From positions 1 to 13,721 of the forward strand of contig WTHG01000319.1 in assembly GCA_011523245.1 (NCBI GenBank): 13,721 nt of DNA, read 5' to 3'. The stretch comes from Verrucomicrobiales bacterium (lineage in GTDB: Bacteria > Verrucomicrobiota > Verrucomicrobiia > Limisphaerales > UBA1100). This document shows, piece by piece, positions 6,568-13,721 of the stretch. Within the stretch, counting starts at the first letter, position 1; each line of letters begins with the position of its first letter. The position numbers and the translations under genes were made by a program. The notes beneath the pieces were generated by a model. The model saw only the letters and a list, made by a program, of their open reading frames with translations. It made no database searches and was not told the DNA's origin.

Positions 6568-9500
6568 ATGCATTCCCTATTGCGTGTGGTCCTATTTCTA
6601 GTGTTGGTCTTGCAGTTTAGTTTCTCGGTAGAAGCCCAGAAAAATCCTAAACCGCCTCGAGCGAATGATGCGAAAAATACGCAGACAGGGAAGAAGCCGC
6701 CCTTTAAGGATCCGGAGTTGGCGCGGTATGCGATTTTTGAAAAATCGGCACCGCGGCCAGAGGCAACCGAGCCGGTGCGGACCGTGCTGCCTTTGAAGCT
6801 GGGGAAGGGGGCGCGGATTGCGTTCATTGGCAATACACTGCTGGATCGGGCACAGCATTTCGGGCATTTCGAGGCGGCACTGCAGCAGGCGCATCCGAAG
6901 GCGGAACTGGTGGTGCGCAATCTCACGTGGGCGGCGGATCAACTGGGCACGGAGCCGCGTCCGGCGAATTTCGCGGATGTGGAACAGCACCTTACCATTG
7001 CCAAAGCGGATGTGATCTTTGCAGCGTACGGGTTCAATGAATCGTTTGCGGGTGAGTCAGGCTTGCCGGAGTTTCGCCAGAAACTTTCCACATACGTGGC
7101 GGGTTTGAAGGCGAAGGCGTTTAATGGTGAGGGTGGGCCGCGGATTGTGTTGGTGTCGCCGATTGCTAATGAAAACGTAAAGGGCGTGGCGGCTGCGGAT
7201 CGCAACAATAAGAACATTGCGGCCTATACCAAAGTGATGCGCGAGGTGGCGGCGGCGCAGGGGGTGGGCTTTGCGGATGTGTTCACGGCCACGGAGTCGG
7301 CGATGGCTTCGGGCGGCACGGACCTGACGATCAACGGCTGTCACCTGAACGAGGCAGGATACAAGGTATTCGCGGAGACGTTGTTTGCGCAGACCTTCGG
7401 CGGCAAGGCACCGGCGGCGAACGAGTCGGTGCGCGCGGCGGTGATTGAAAAGAACAAGCAGTTCTTCCGGCGATATCGGCCAGTGAACACGTTTTATTAC
7501 ACTGGCGGCCGCAATCGCAGCTACGGTTATTTGGATTTCCTGCCGGCGATGCGCAACTTCGACATCATGGTGCAGAACCGCGACCGGCGCATTTGGGATT
7601 TGGCGCAGGGCAAAGCGGTGCCGGCGAAGATTGATGATTCCAACGTCCCTCCGTTGCCGACCACGGCAGCAAGTCGCGGGGCCAATAAATGGATGAGCCC
7701 GGCCGATGAGCTGAAGGCGTTCAAGGTAGATCCGCGCTTTGAGGTGAATCTCTTCGCGAGCGAGGAGGAGTTTCCGGAAATCGCGTGCCCCATCCAGATG
7801 CGCTGGGACAGCCAGGGGCGCATGTGGGTGAGCTGCTCGACGACCTATCCGCACGTGTACCCCGGCAATGAGCCGGACGATAAGCTGGTGATTTTGGAGG
7901 ATACCGATGGCGACGGGCGCGCGGACAAGTCCACGGTGTTTGCCGATGACCTGCACATTCCGTTGTCGTTTGAGTTTGGTGATGGCGGCGTATACGTGAG
8001 CGAGGAGCCGCACATGAGTTTCATCAAGGATACCGATGGCGACGGCAAGGCCGATCACCGCGAGCTGGTGCTCACCGGATTCGGCTGCGAGGACAGTCAC
8101 CATGCGCTGCATGATTTTGTGTGGAGCCCAGATGGCGATTTGATTTTCCGCGAATCCATTTTTCACCACAGCCAGGTCGAGACGCCATACGGCCCTGTGC
8201 GCCAGCAGAACAGCGGTTGGTTTCGCTTCGAGCCGCGCCTCCACAAGCTCACCAGCTTTGGCACCTACCACAGCACCAACCCGTGGGGGGTGACGTTTGA
8301 CGACTGGGGTCAGCATGTGGCGAGTCATCCGATCTACGCCCAGGCCTTTCACGCACTCGATCCTGTTTACCCCAAACAACACCCGCGCCCCGCCGGTTTG
8401 CGCGCTTACAGCGGTACGTGCGGTCAGGAGTTTGTGGACTTCGCCTCGTGGCCCAAGGAGATGCAGGGCGGCTACGTGAAGGTGCGCTACAAGCCGACCA
8501 ACCGCGTGGAGTTTCACAAATGGAAGAAGACGGAGTTCGGCTATGATGAGGAATATGTCGGCGACATTATTTTCTCCACCAACTTGAGCTTCATCCCAGT
8601 GGACCTCCGCTACGGTCCGCGCGGCGCTATGTATGTGTGCGACTGGTACAACCCCATCAAGGGTCACGCGCAATACTCCCTGCGCGACGAACGCCGCGAC
8701 CGCGAGAGCGGTCGCATCTGGCGCATCATGCCTAAGGGCGCGAAGCTGGCCACGCCGCCCAAGCTTGCCGGTGCACCGGTAAAGGATTTGCTGAATGTCC
8801 TGAAACGCCCCGAGTACCGCTACCGTTACTGGGCCAAACGCGAGCTGCGCGAACGCCCTGTTGCCGAGGTGAAGACCGCTCTCGACACTTGGGTGAAGGC
8901 GCTCGATCCCAAGGCCGCGCGCCATCGGCATCACCAAATGGAAGCCGTGTGGATGTACCGCAACTTTGAATTAGCCAAACCCGAATTGCTCGCTGAATTA
9001 TTGGACTGCGAAACCTCCGAGGCCCGCGCCGCCGCAACGCATCAACTGCGCTACTGGCATCCGCATTTCAAGGACGGCAACGCCCGCCTACGCAAAGCCG
9101 CCAATGACAAAGATCCCATCGTGCGCATGGAAGCCGCAATCGCCACCAGCTACATCGGCACCGACGCCGCCATGCACGCGCTGGCCGACACCACTAAGCA
9201 TCCCCACGGCGGCCACCTCGCCTACGGCATGCGCACCGCGCTCGGCGCCTCCACGATGCTGCCGCACTGGCAGTTTAATCATCACCTCACCATGCACAAC
9301 GAGCCGTTGCGTAAATTCATCAGCGGCTTTGCCAAGGGCGCGCGCATTGAGACGGATGTGAACCACTCGGCCAAGGACGCACAGTTTGATCAGCAGAAAA
9401 ACCTGAAGGTCGTGCGCATCACCACCGTGAAGGAGCGCATGCTCTACGACGTGACGCGCTTTGAGGTGAAGCCCGGCCAACCGGTGAAGCTGGAGTTTAT

Positions 9501-9780
9501 CAACCCCGACGCCACGCCGCACAACCTAGTGATCGTCAAGCCCGGCACCGGCGACGCCGTCGGCCTCGCTGCCACCCGCATGGCCGCCGATCCTGAGCTG
9601 GCCAAGAGCGGCCAATACATTCCCAAGACCGATGCCGTGTTATTCCACACCAAAATGGTCCCTCCCATCGCCGGCGAAACTCTCCGCTTCATGGCTCCGA
9701 AAACCCCCGGCAACTACCCCTACATCTGCACCTTCCCCGGGCACTGGACCATCATGAAGGGTGTGATGGTGGTGAAGTAG
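6568..9780 (+). CDS. Secreted fusion: SGNH-like domain, Piru_Ver-type beta-propeller, HEAT-like region, azurin-like cupredoxin
   Basis: This 1070-residue exported protein has a signal peptide (1 to about 23, ending V-E-A). Residues about 80-275 form an SGNH-hydrolase-like domain: block I reads F-I-G-N-T (88-90) instead of G-D-S, block III has G-F-N-E-S (Asn157), and block V reads N-G-C-H-L-N (His259) with Asn256 in place of Asp. Catalysis is therefore doubtful. Residues about 380-720 match the TIGR02604-type propeller, with Ca-binding-like D-T-D-G-D-G loops at 445-453 and 488-496 encoded by a 19-base direct repeat (7898-7916, 8027-8045). About 780-910 looks like helical HEAT-type repeats. The C-terminus (about 955-1070) is a cupredoxin with His985, Cys1054, His1059 and Met1063, the C-x4-H-x3-M spacing of azurin. 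No CxxCH heme motif occurs. Its role may be periplasmic sugar or alcohol oxidation, which is inference. Confidence 0.88.
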   Translation: MHSLLRVVLFLVLVLQFSFSVEAQKNPKPPRANDAKNTQTGKKPPFKDPELARYAIFEKSAPRPEATEPVRTVLPLKLGKGARIAFIGNTLLDRAQHFGHFEAALQQAHPKAELVVRNLTWAADQLGTEPRPANFADVEQHLTIAKADVIFAAYGFNESFAGESGLPEFRQKLSTYVAGLKAKAFNGEGGPRIVLVSPIANENVKGVAAADRNNKNIAAYTKVMREVAAAQGVGFADVFTATESAMASGGTDLTINGCHLNEAGYKVFAETLFAQTFGGKAPAANESVRAAVIEKNKQFFRRYRPVNTFYYTGGRNRSYGYLDFLPAMRNFDIMVQNRDRRIWDLAQGKAVPAKIDDSNVPPLPTTAASRGANKWMSPADELKAFKVDPRFEVNLFASEEEFPEIACPIQMRWDSQGRMWVSCSTTYPHVYPGNEPDDKLVILEDTDGDGRADKSTVFADDLHIPLSFEFGDGGVYVSEEPHMSFIKDTDGDGKADHRELVLTGFGCEDSHHALHDFVWSPDGDLIFRESIFHHSQVETPYGPVRQQNSGWFRFEPRLHKLTSFGTYHSTNPWGVTFDDWGQHVASHPIYAQAFHALDPVYPKQHPRPAGLRAYSGTCGQEFVDFASWPKEMQGGYVKVRYKPTNRVEFHKWKKTEFGYDEEYVGDIIFSTNLSFIPVDLRYGPRGAMYVCDWYNPIKGHAQYSLRDERRDRESGRIWRIMPKGAKLATPPKLAGAPVKDLLNVLKRPEYRYRYWAKRELRERPVAEVKTALDTWVKALDPKAARHRHHQMEAVWMYRNFELAKPELLAELLDCETSEARAAATHQLRYWHPHFKDGNARLRKAANDKDPIVRMEAAIATSYIGTDAAMHALADTTKHPHGGHLAYGMRTALGASTMLPHWQFNHHLTMHNEPLRKFISGFAKGARIETDVNHSAKDAQFDQQKNLKVVRITTVKERMLYDVTRFEVKPGQPVKLEFINPDATPHNLVIVKPGTGDAVGLAATRMAADPELAKSGQYIPKTDAVLFHTKMVPPIAGETLRFMAPKTPGNYPYICTFPGHWTIMKGVMVVK

Positions 9781-9792
9781 TTTATTTCACCA
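9770..9792. terminator. Possible bidirectional stem-loop at a convergent junction
   Basis: TGGTGAA (9770-9776) and TTCACCA (9786-9792) form a 7-bp perfect stem around a 9-base loop that holds the TAG stop of the plus-strand gene. It also includes the stop of the minus-strand SGNH gene. It sits exactly where the two messages must end, but neither strand has a clear U-tract after the stem, so intrinsic termination is uncertain. Confidence 0.3.
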
Positions 9793-10438
9793 ATTGCGGT
9801 CGTAGGAGCTTGGTCCAGCGGGCGTAGCCGGCTTCGTTGAGATGGAGTCGGTCGTTGATGAAGAGGGTTTCGTCGGGTTGACCGGCGGCGTTGAGGAGGG
9901 TGTCGAACATGCCTTCGACCAAGACGAGTCGGTCGTCCTTGGCTGCTTCAGCGGCGAGGAGTTTGTTGAGAGCGCGTTCGGTTTCGATGATCTCCAGACG
10001 TTTCGGGCTGGGTTTCACCGGAATGAGCACAATCTTGCATCGGGGCACGCGTTTTAAGATCCGGTTTTTGAACTCCAAAAAATCCTTCAGCACTTGGGCG
10101 GGAGGTTTCTCTTTCCACAGATCGTTGCTACCATTAAAGACAACCAGGACGGATGGCTCATAGCGCAGGACTGTTTCTTCAAGATAATGGTTGCTATCCG
10201 AAAAATGGGAGCCGCCGAAGCCACGGTTGAGTGGTTTGAGCTTGGGGAAGGACTTGGCGAGATCCCAGCGGCGGATGCTGGAGCTACCGGTGAACACAAT
10301 GCCGCCTTTGGCCGGCGGATTGGCTTGGTCGGCTTCAGTGAAATTAGCGATCGCCTCAGCAAACCGTTTGGGGTCCGGGTCGGGCGTTTCGTTTTTGGGC
10401 AGAAACAACGCGAAGAGAAAACACATGGCCAAGCGCAT
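9782..10438 (-). CDS. SGNH/GDSL-type hydrolase (probable secreted esterase)
   Basis: I place the start at the ATG at 10436-10438, giving 218 residues. The open frame runs up to 10675, but that extension is low-complexity and overlaps the divergent FG-GAP gene. The N-terminus M-R-L-A-M-C-F-L-F-A-L-F-L-P is a short hydrophobic segment that may be a signal peptide, without a clear cleavage site or lipobox. The SGNH blocks are intact: F-T-G-S-S-S-I with nucleophile Ser53, Gly in R-G-F-G-G-S (73-77), N-G-S-N-D with Asn105, and D-R-L-H-L-N-E-A-G-Y with Asp196 and His199. Block I has GSS in place of GDS, as in many SGNH esterases related to lysophospholipase L1 and carbohydrate deacetylases. The likely reaction is ester hydrolysis or deacetylation. 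Its stop lies one base from that of the converging 1070-residue gene. Confidence 0.85.
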   Translation of the reverse strand: MRLAMCFLFALFLPKNETPDPDPKRFAEAIANFTEADQANPPAKGGIVFTGSSSIRRWDLAKSFPKLKPLNRGFGGSHFSDSNHYLEETVLRYEPSVLVVFNGSNDLWKEKPPAQVLKDFLEFKNRILKRVPRCKIVLIPVKPSPKRLEIIETERALNKLLAAEAAKDDRLVLVEGMFDTLLNAAGQPDETLFINDRLHLNEAGYARWTKLLRPQLVK

Positions 10439-10481
10439 GCCGCGATGGTTCAATGGGGGCGGGCAAAAGCAAAGCGGATTC
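10439..10481. promoter_or_regulatory. 43-base gap between divergent SGNH and FG-GAP genes
   Basis: The gap is too short for two normal promoters side by side. It is G-rich in the middle (a run of G around 10454-10463), and I see no convincing -35/-10 pair or ribosome site for either gene. The promoters probably overlap or extend into the opposing coding sequences. Confidence 0.3.
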
Positions 10482-11684
10482 ATGAAAAATATTCTCCTTT
10501 TTCTCACGTTGGTCGGGTCATTAGCGGCAGCACCGTGGCCAATGCACATCATCGACAACACTTCACGCGGGGCCGATGGCGTGCGGTTGCTGGATATCAA
10601 CAACGACAAACGGCTGGATATTGCCACCGGCTGGGAGGAAGGCGGGGTGATCCGTGCGTATCTGCACCCGGGCAACGCCGAGGTGACCGAGCGCTGGCCA
10701 ATAATCGAAGTGGGTAAGGTGAAGTCGCCGGAGGATGCGGTGTTTGTTGATCTGGATGGCGACGGCGATGAGGATATCGTCAGCTGCAGTGAAGGCCGAA
10801 CGCGGACGGTGCATTTTCACTGGTCGCCTCGTAATGATCCGCAGCGGGAAGTGTTGCCGTGGCGCACCCAGGCAGTGCCGGTGACAGCCGGAAAACAATC
10901 CTGGATGTTTGCTGTGCCGTTGTGGGTGGATGAAAAGGGGATGGATCTCGTCCTTGGATCGAAGGGCCCCGAGGCTTCCATCGGTTGGCTTCAGTCGCCG
11001 AAGGATCCACGTGCGGTGGGGGACTGGCGGTTTCATCGCTGGTACGATGCCGGCTGGATCATGAGCTTGATCAAGGCGGACATGGATGGCGATGGCGATC
11101 TTGACGTACTGGCTTCCGATCGGCGTAGTCGCACACCCGGTGTGTTGTGGCTGGAAAACCCCGGTGTGGCGGCGATGCAAAAAAATCCTGCGCAACTTTG
11201 GGCGGCGCACCGCGTGGGTGCGACTGGCCGCGAGGTGATGTTTATCACGCGCTCAATTCGCAAACAGTTGGTGGATCGCAAGGCGATAGAAAAAACCACC
11301 GCGATTTATGCCGCCGTGCGGCCCAATCGCATAGAGGTGTTGCGACCGGGCAAGGATGCGAAACAGCCTTGGGACGAGGAGGTCATCACTTATTCGCTCG
11401 ATCGTTTTGGCACGGCCAAGGCCGCGCGCGCGGCGGATCTGGATGGGGATGGTCAGCTAGAAATTGCCGTCAGCTGCGAGAGCGCCACGGGCGATAAGAG
11501 TGGTGTATTTTATTTGAAACTGGTGGATGGCAAATGGGAGCCGCGCGACATCGGCGGGCCGAAAGGGCTAAAGTACGACCGGATCGAGCTGATAGACCTT
11601 GATGGGGACGGCGATCTGGATTTACTCACCTGTGAGGAACGCGATTTCAATGCTGTGTTGTGGTACGAAAATCCCGCGAAGTAG
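10482..11684 (+). CDS. Secreted FG-GAP/VCBS repeat beta-propeller protein
   Basis: The chosen ATG gives 400 residues and starts with a clear signal peptide M-K-N-I-L-L-F-L-T-L-V-G-S-L-A-A-A (cleavage near A17). The frame is open upstream to 10191, but that part lies antisense to the SGNH gene and has no export signal. The mature protein has five D-x-D/N-x-D-x-x-L/E-D-I/L-type repeats, roughly at 33-49, 86-101, 197-213, 315-330 and 368-385, for example D-L-D-G-D-G-D-E-D-I-V and D-M-D-G-D-G-D-L-D-V-L. These are the Ca-binding loops of FG-GAP/VCBS propeller blades, as in integrin alpha chains and many exported PVC proteins. No catalytic residues are recognised; a binding or scaffold role is likely. 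Thirty-six bases separate it from the esterase gene downstream, suggesting co-transcription. Confidence 0.88.
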   Translation: MKNILLFLTLVGSLAAAPWPMHIIDNTSRGADGVRLLDINNDKRLDIATGWEEGGVIRAYLHPGNAEVTERWPIIEVGKVKSPEDAVFVDLDGDGDEDIVSCSEGRTRTVHFHWSPRNDPQREVLPWRTQAVPVTAGKQSWMFAVPLWVDEKGMDLVLGSKGPEASIGWLQSPKDPRAVGDWRFHRWYDAGWIMSLIKADMDGDGDLDVLASDRRSRTPGVLWLENPGVAAMQKNPAQLWAAHRVGATGREVMFITRSIRKQLVDRKAIEKTTAIYAAVRPNRIEVLRPGKDAKQPWDEEVITYSLDRFGTAKAARAADLDGDGQLEIAVSCESATGDKSGVFYLKLVDGKWEPRDIGGPKGLKYDRIELIDLDGDGDLDLLTCEERDFNAVLWYENPAK

Positions 11685-11720
11685 TTGCGCCAGAAGCCAG
11701 CCTCTGCCAGTCTTGAATTC

Positions 11721-12902
11721 ATGACACGTCTGTTTTTCATTCTACCAGTTGTCTTCCTGTGTGCTGTTCACGCGGAGAAACCCAAACCTAAGGTGACGTT
11801 GTGTGTCGGGAATTATCAAACCGAGGCGCAGGCGGTGGAGCAGCTCAAGCGCATGGCGGCCACGCACACCAATCTCGCGGAATGGAAGGTGCGTGCGGCT
11901 GCGGTGAGGCAGCAGATTCTCACCGGCTCCCAGCTTAGTCCGTTGCCCAAGCGCACGCCGTTGAAGCCGATCCTCAAGAACAAGCGCACTTACAAGGGTT
12001 ACACCGTAGAGGCGGCGGCTTTTGAGGCGCGGCCAGGATTTTTTGTGTACGGCAGTCTGTATCGGCCACTCGGTTTTAAGGGTAAACGCCCGGGCATCCT
12101 GTGTCCGCATGGGCACGCCCGTAAGAGCAGCGCGCACGGTGGCGGCCGATTGCGACCCGATCAACAAAACCGTTGCGCCACGCTCGCGCGCATGGGCGCG
12201 GTAGTCTTATCGTATGACATGATTGGCTTTGGCGATTCGGAACATTTGGGCTGGAAACACAGCCATCCGCAGGCGCTCACGCTGCAAACCTGGAGTAGTG
12301 TGCGGGCGATCGATTTTTTGGAGACGTTACCCGAGGTGGACTCGAAACGAATTGGCGTGACCGGTTGTTCCGGCGGCGGCACGCAGACTTTTTTACTGAC
12401 GGCGATTGATGACCGTGTGGCGGTAAGTGTGCCGGTGGTGATGGTGTCCGCGCATTTCTTTGGCGGTTGCCATTGCGAAAGCGGTATGCCGATCCATAAG
12501 ACCGAGCAACTGGAAACGAACAACGCCGAATTTGCTGCGCTGGCGGCACCTCGGCCGTTGAAGCTGATTTCCGTGGGCGGCGACTGGACCAAGAATAATC
12601 CGAAAGTGGAGTATCCGTTCGTTCGAAACATTTACAAATACTACGGCGCGATGGCGAAGGCGGAGAATACACATTTCCCCAATGAGAAACACGGCTACGA
12701 ATACATCAAGCGGCAGGCGATGTATCCGTTTATGGTGAAGCATCTCGGGCTCAATCCGAACGGGGTGTTGAGCAAAAAAACCGGTGAGTACGATGAATCT
12801 GGCAACACCATCGAGACCACCGCTCAGCAACGCACGTTTAACTCGTTGGACGAATTGCCCGCGCATGCCCTCAAACCGGGTGCGCGGATTTCATTCAATT
12901 AA
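11721..12902 (+). CDS. Secreted alpha/beta-hydrolase, acetyl xylan esterase-like
   Basis: The ATG at 11721 gives 393 residues with a signal peptide M-T-R-L-F-F-I-L-P-V-V-F-L-C-A-V-H-A (1-18). An in-frame TTG at 11685 is less likely because it would put charged residues ahead of the signal. The alpha/beta-hydrolase core shows the oxyanion-side P-H-G-H (near 130), the nucleophile elbow G-C-S-G-G-G-T-Q-T with Ser217, a probable acid Asp288 in G-G-D-W, and His324 in E-K-H-G-Y. Between elbow and acid is a Cys-containing G-G-C-H-C-E segment, seen in similar form in Abhydrolase_7-type proteins often annotated as acetyl xylan esterases. The expected reaction is removal of acyl groups from polysaccharide outside the cytoplasm. 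It follows the FG-GAP gene on the same strand and abuts a convergent PQQ-type propeller gene. Confidence 0.85.
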   Translation: MTRLFFILPVVFLCAVHAEKPKPKVTLCVGNYQTEAQAVEQLKRMAATHTNLAEWKVRAAAVRQQILTGSQLSPLPKRTPLKPILKNKRTYKGYTVEAAAFEARPGFFVYGSLYRPLGFKGKRPGILCPHGHARKSSAHGGGRLRPDQQNRCATLARMGAVVLSYDMIGFGDSEHLGWKHSHPQALTLQTWSSVRAIDFLETLPEVDSKRIGVTGCSGGGTQTFLLTAIDDRVAVSVPVVMVSAHFFGGCHCESGMPIHKTEQLETNNAEFAALAAPRPLKLISVGGDWTKNNPKVEYPFVRNIYKYYGAMAKAENTHFPNEKHGYEYIKRQAMYPFMVKHLGLNPNGVLSKKTGEYDESGNTIETTAQQRTFNSLDELPAHALKPGARISFN

Positions 12903-13721
12903 CTATTCCTCGATCCGATACAACGCCTTGTTCGTGCGAAGGAACAGGGCGTTGCCTTCCACAGCGGCGCTGGCCATGTGCTGGCCGTCGAGCTTATTCT
13001 TAGCGATCACCTTGAATTGCTTGCCAGCCTGCAACACGGTGGTCACGCCTTCGCGGCTATGAAAGTAAATTCTCCCATTCGAGTGCGTGGGTGAGGCGGA
13101 ATAATTACCGCCGATCCGTTCCACCCAGTGTTTCTCGCCGGTGTGGGCATCAAGGCAGGTGACTAGACCGCCGCTTTCGGTGATAAAATACAGCTCATCG
13201 TCGACCAACAAGGGCGAAGGTTGGGTGGATACTCCGCGGGCATAACTCCAGGCGATGTCGGGTTTGGCGGTGTTTTCATAGCGCACAGCCAACAGCTTGG
13301 CGCGCATGAAGCCGGTGCTCATGAAGATCATGCCGTGGCCGGTTACCGGTCGGGGCACGAGTGAAAACCCGAGACCGCCATACTCGACCTTCCAGAGTTC
13401 TTTGCCGCTGGCCGGGTCGTAGGCGTAGAGCCAGTTGGAGCCAGGCGACAGGAGCACCGGGCGATCCTTGATAGTGCGGATAATCGGGGTGCCGTAGGAT
13501 TTTTTGAGCTGTGGATTCTCGTGCATGGTGCCGCTGCGCGCGGTGCGCCAACGCTCTTTACCGGTGGCCTTGTCGAGTGCCACCACGAACTGCTGGTCGC
13601 TGCCGTCCATGTGGAAAATCAATAAATCTTTCCAGAGCACCGGCGTGCTGCCAGGGCCATTTTCGTGCTGCACTTCCACTTCCTGATTGCGCCAAATAAC
13701 TTTGCCGGCGCGGGTATCCAC
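12903..13721 (-). CDS. PQQ-like beta-propeller protein, C-terminal part (5' partial)
   Basis: The gene enters from the right edge on the minus strand and stops with TAG at 12903-12905, leaving 272 visible residues. The apparent initiator at the edge is a GTG inside a propeller repeat, so the true N-terminus is outside the window. PQQ_2-type repeats are clear: A-L-D-K-A-T-G-K-E-R-W, Y-D-P-A-S-G-K-E-L-W and C-L-D-A-H-T-G-E-K-H-W, each the strand-turn of one blade. Such proteins are exported and either bind PQQ as dehydrogenases or act as BamB-like scaffolds. No quinoprotein catalytic Asp or disulfide ring can be identified in the visible part, so a non-enzymatic WD-like propeller is as likely. 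Its stop touches the esterase stop without a spacer. Confidence 0.85.
   Translation of the reverse strand: MDTRAGKVIWRNQEVEVQHENGPGSTPVLWKDLLIFHMDGSDQQFVVALDKATGKERWRTARSGTMHENPQLKKSYGTPIIRTIKDRPVLLSPGSNWLYAYDPASGKELWKVEYGGLGFSLVPRPVTGHGMIFMSTGFMRAKLLAVRYENTAKPDIAWSYARGVSTQPSPLLVDDELYFITESGGLVTCLDAHTGEKHWVERIGGNYSASPTHSNGRIYFHSREGVTTVLQAGKQFKVIAKNKLDGQHMASAAVEGNALFLRTNKALYRIEE
12921..12954 (+). terminator. Candidate terminator stem-loop inside the opposing gene
   Basis: CAACGCCTTGTTC (12921-12933) and GAACAGGGCGTTG (12942-12954) form a 13-bp stem with an 8-base loop. On the plus-strand RNA the single non-Watson-Crick pair is a G-U wobble; on the minus-strand RNA it becomes a C-A mismatch, so the structure favours plus-strand transcripts. 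It begins 19 bases after the esterase stop, the right place for a 3' end. The following bases are GC-rich without a U-tract, so it may be an RNA-stabilising hairpin or a Rho-assisted end. Confidence 0.4.

Noticed and set aside
7898..8045. A 19-base direct repeat (7898-7916 and 8027-8045)
   Set aside because: Both copies encode the same D-T-D-G-D-G calcium-loop motif in the same frame, so protein conservation explains it better than a DNA-level repeat.
7057..8937. A 626-codon open frame on the minus strand inside the 1070-residue gene
   Set aside because: The plus strand there carries recognisable domains in register. The antisense product has no signal or family features and is a by-product of GC-rich codon use.
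10191..10481. Long N-terminal extension of the FG-GAP protein
   Set aside because: It is antisense to the SGNH gene and would place 97 unrelated residues before a textbook signal peptide starting at 10482.
10439..10675. N-terminal extension of the minus-strand SGNH gene to 297 residues
   Set aside because: The extra 79 residues overlap the divergent FG-GAP gene, lack any domain and would bury the hydrophobic N-terminal segment that begins at 10438.

Overview
The window looks like chromosomal DNA from a member of the PVC superphylum, most likely a verrucomicrobial lineage, with planctomycetes as the alternative. The case rests on gene content. There is a Piru_Ver-type (TIGR02604-like) beta-propeller in a 1070-residue secreted protein, a PmoA/DUF6807 protein, FG-GAP and PQQ-type propellers, a secreted acetyl-xylan-esterase-like hydrolase and a soluble Hanks-type kinase with a DWG motif. 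The DNA is moderately GC-rich and densely coding. Almost no start codon has a recognisable Shine-Dalgarno sequence. There is no gene-free stretch longer than about 100 bases, and I see no tRNA, rRNA, CRISPR array, insertion sequence or attachment site.

Layout. (1) 1-306: the 3' end of a DadA-like FAD amino-acid dehydrogenase. (2) 351-2212: two secreted proteins coupled by a one-base TAATG overlap, a DUF6807 (PmoA) protein and an unrecognised partner. (3) 2256-4467: a ferrous iron uptake operon, feoA-feoB plus a 43-residue FeoB-associated Cys-rich membrane protein. Both junctions are 4-base ATGA overlaps, and a 15-bp Fur-box-like palindrome lies just upstream at 2225-2239. (4) 4468-5442, minus strand: a DmeF-like cobalt/nickel efflux transporter that converges on the feo operon with zero spacing. 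(5) 5545-6531: a cytosolic Ser/Thr protein kinase, divergent from dmeF. (6) 6568-13721: a run of five exported or probably exported proteins. These are a pseudo-SGNH/propeller/cupredoxin fusion, a catalytically intact SGNH hydrolase (minus), an FG-GAP repeat protein, an alpha/beta-hydrolase esterase, and a partial PQQ-like propeller (minus).

How the parts may work together. The centre of the window is metal homeostasis: iron import next to Co/Ni export. The right half reads as extracytoplasmic carbohydrate or ester processing combined with a possible redox chain. The most unusual object is the 1070-residue protein. Its N-terminal SGNH-like domain has lost the Ser and Asp of the catalytic triad, and its C-terminus carries an azurin-spaced type-1 copper site where many relatives carry a CxxCH heme domain. 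Three convergent gene pairs meet with 0 or 1 base between stop codons, and two of those junctions hold or adjoin stem-loops. No single element is proven new. The best candidates for follow-up are the copper fusion protein, the unnamed partner of the PmoA protein, and the Fur-box/feoAB/Cys-rich unit.
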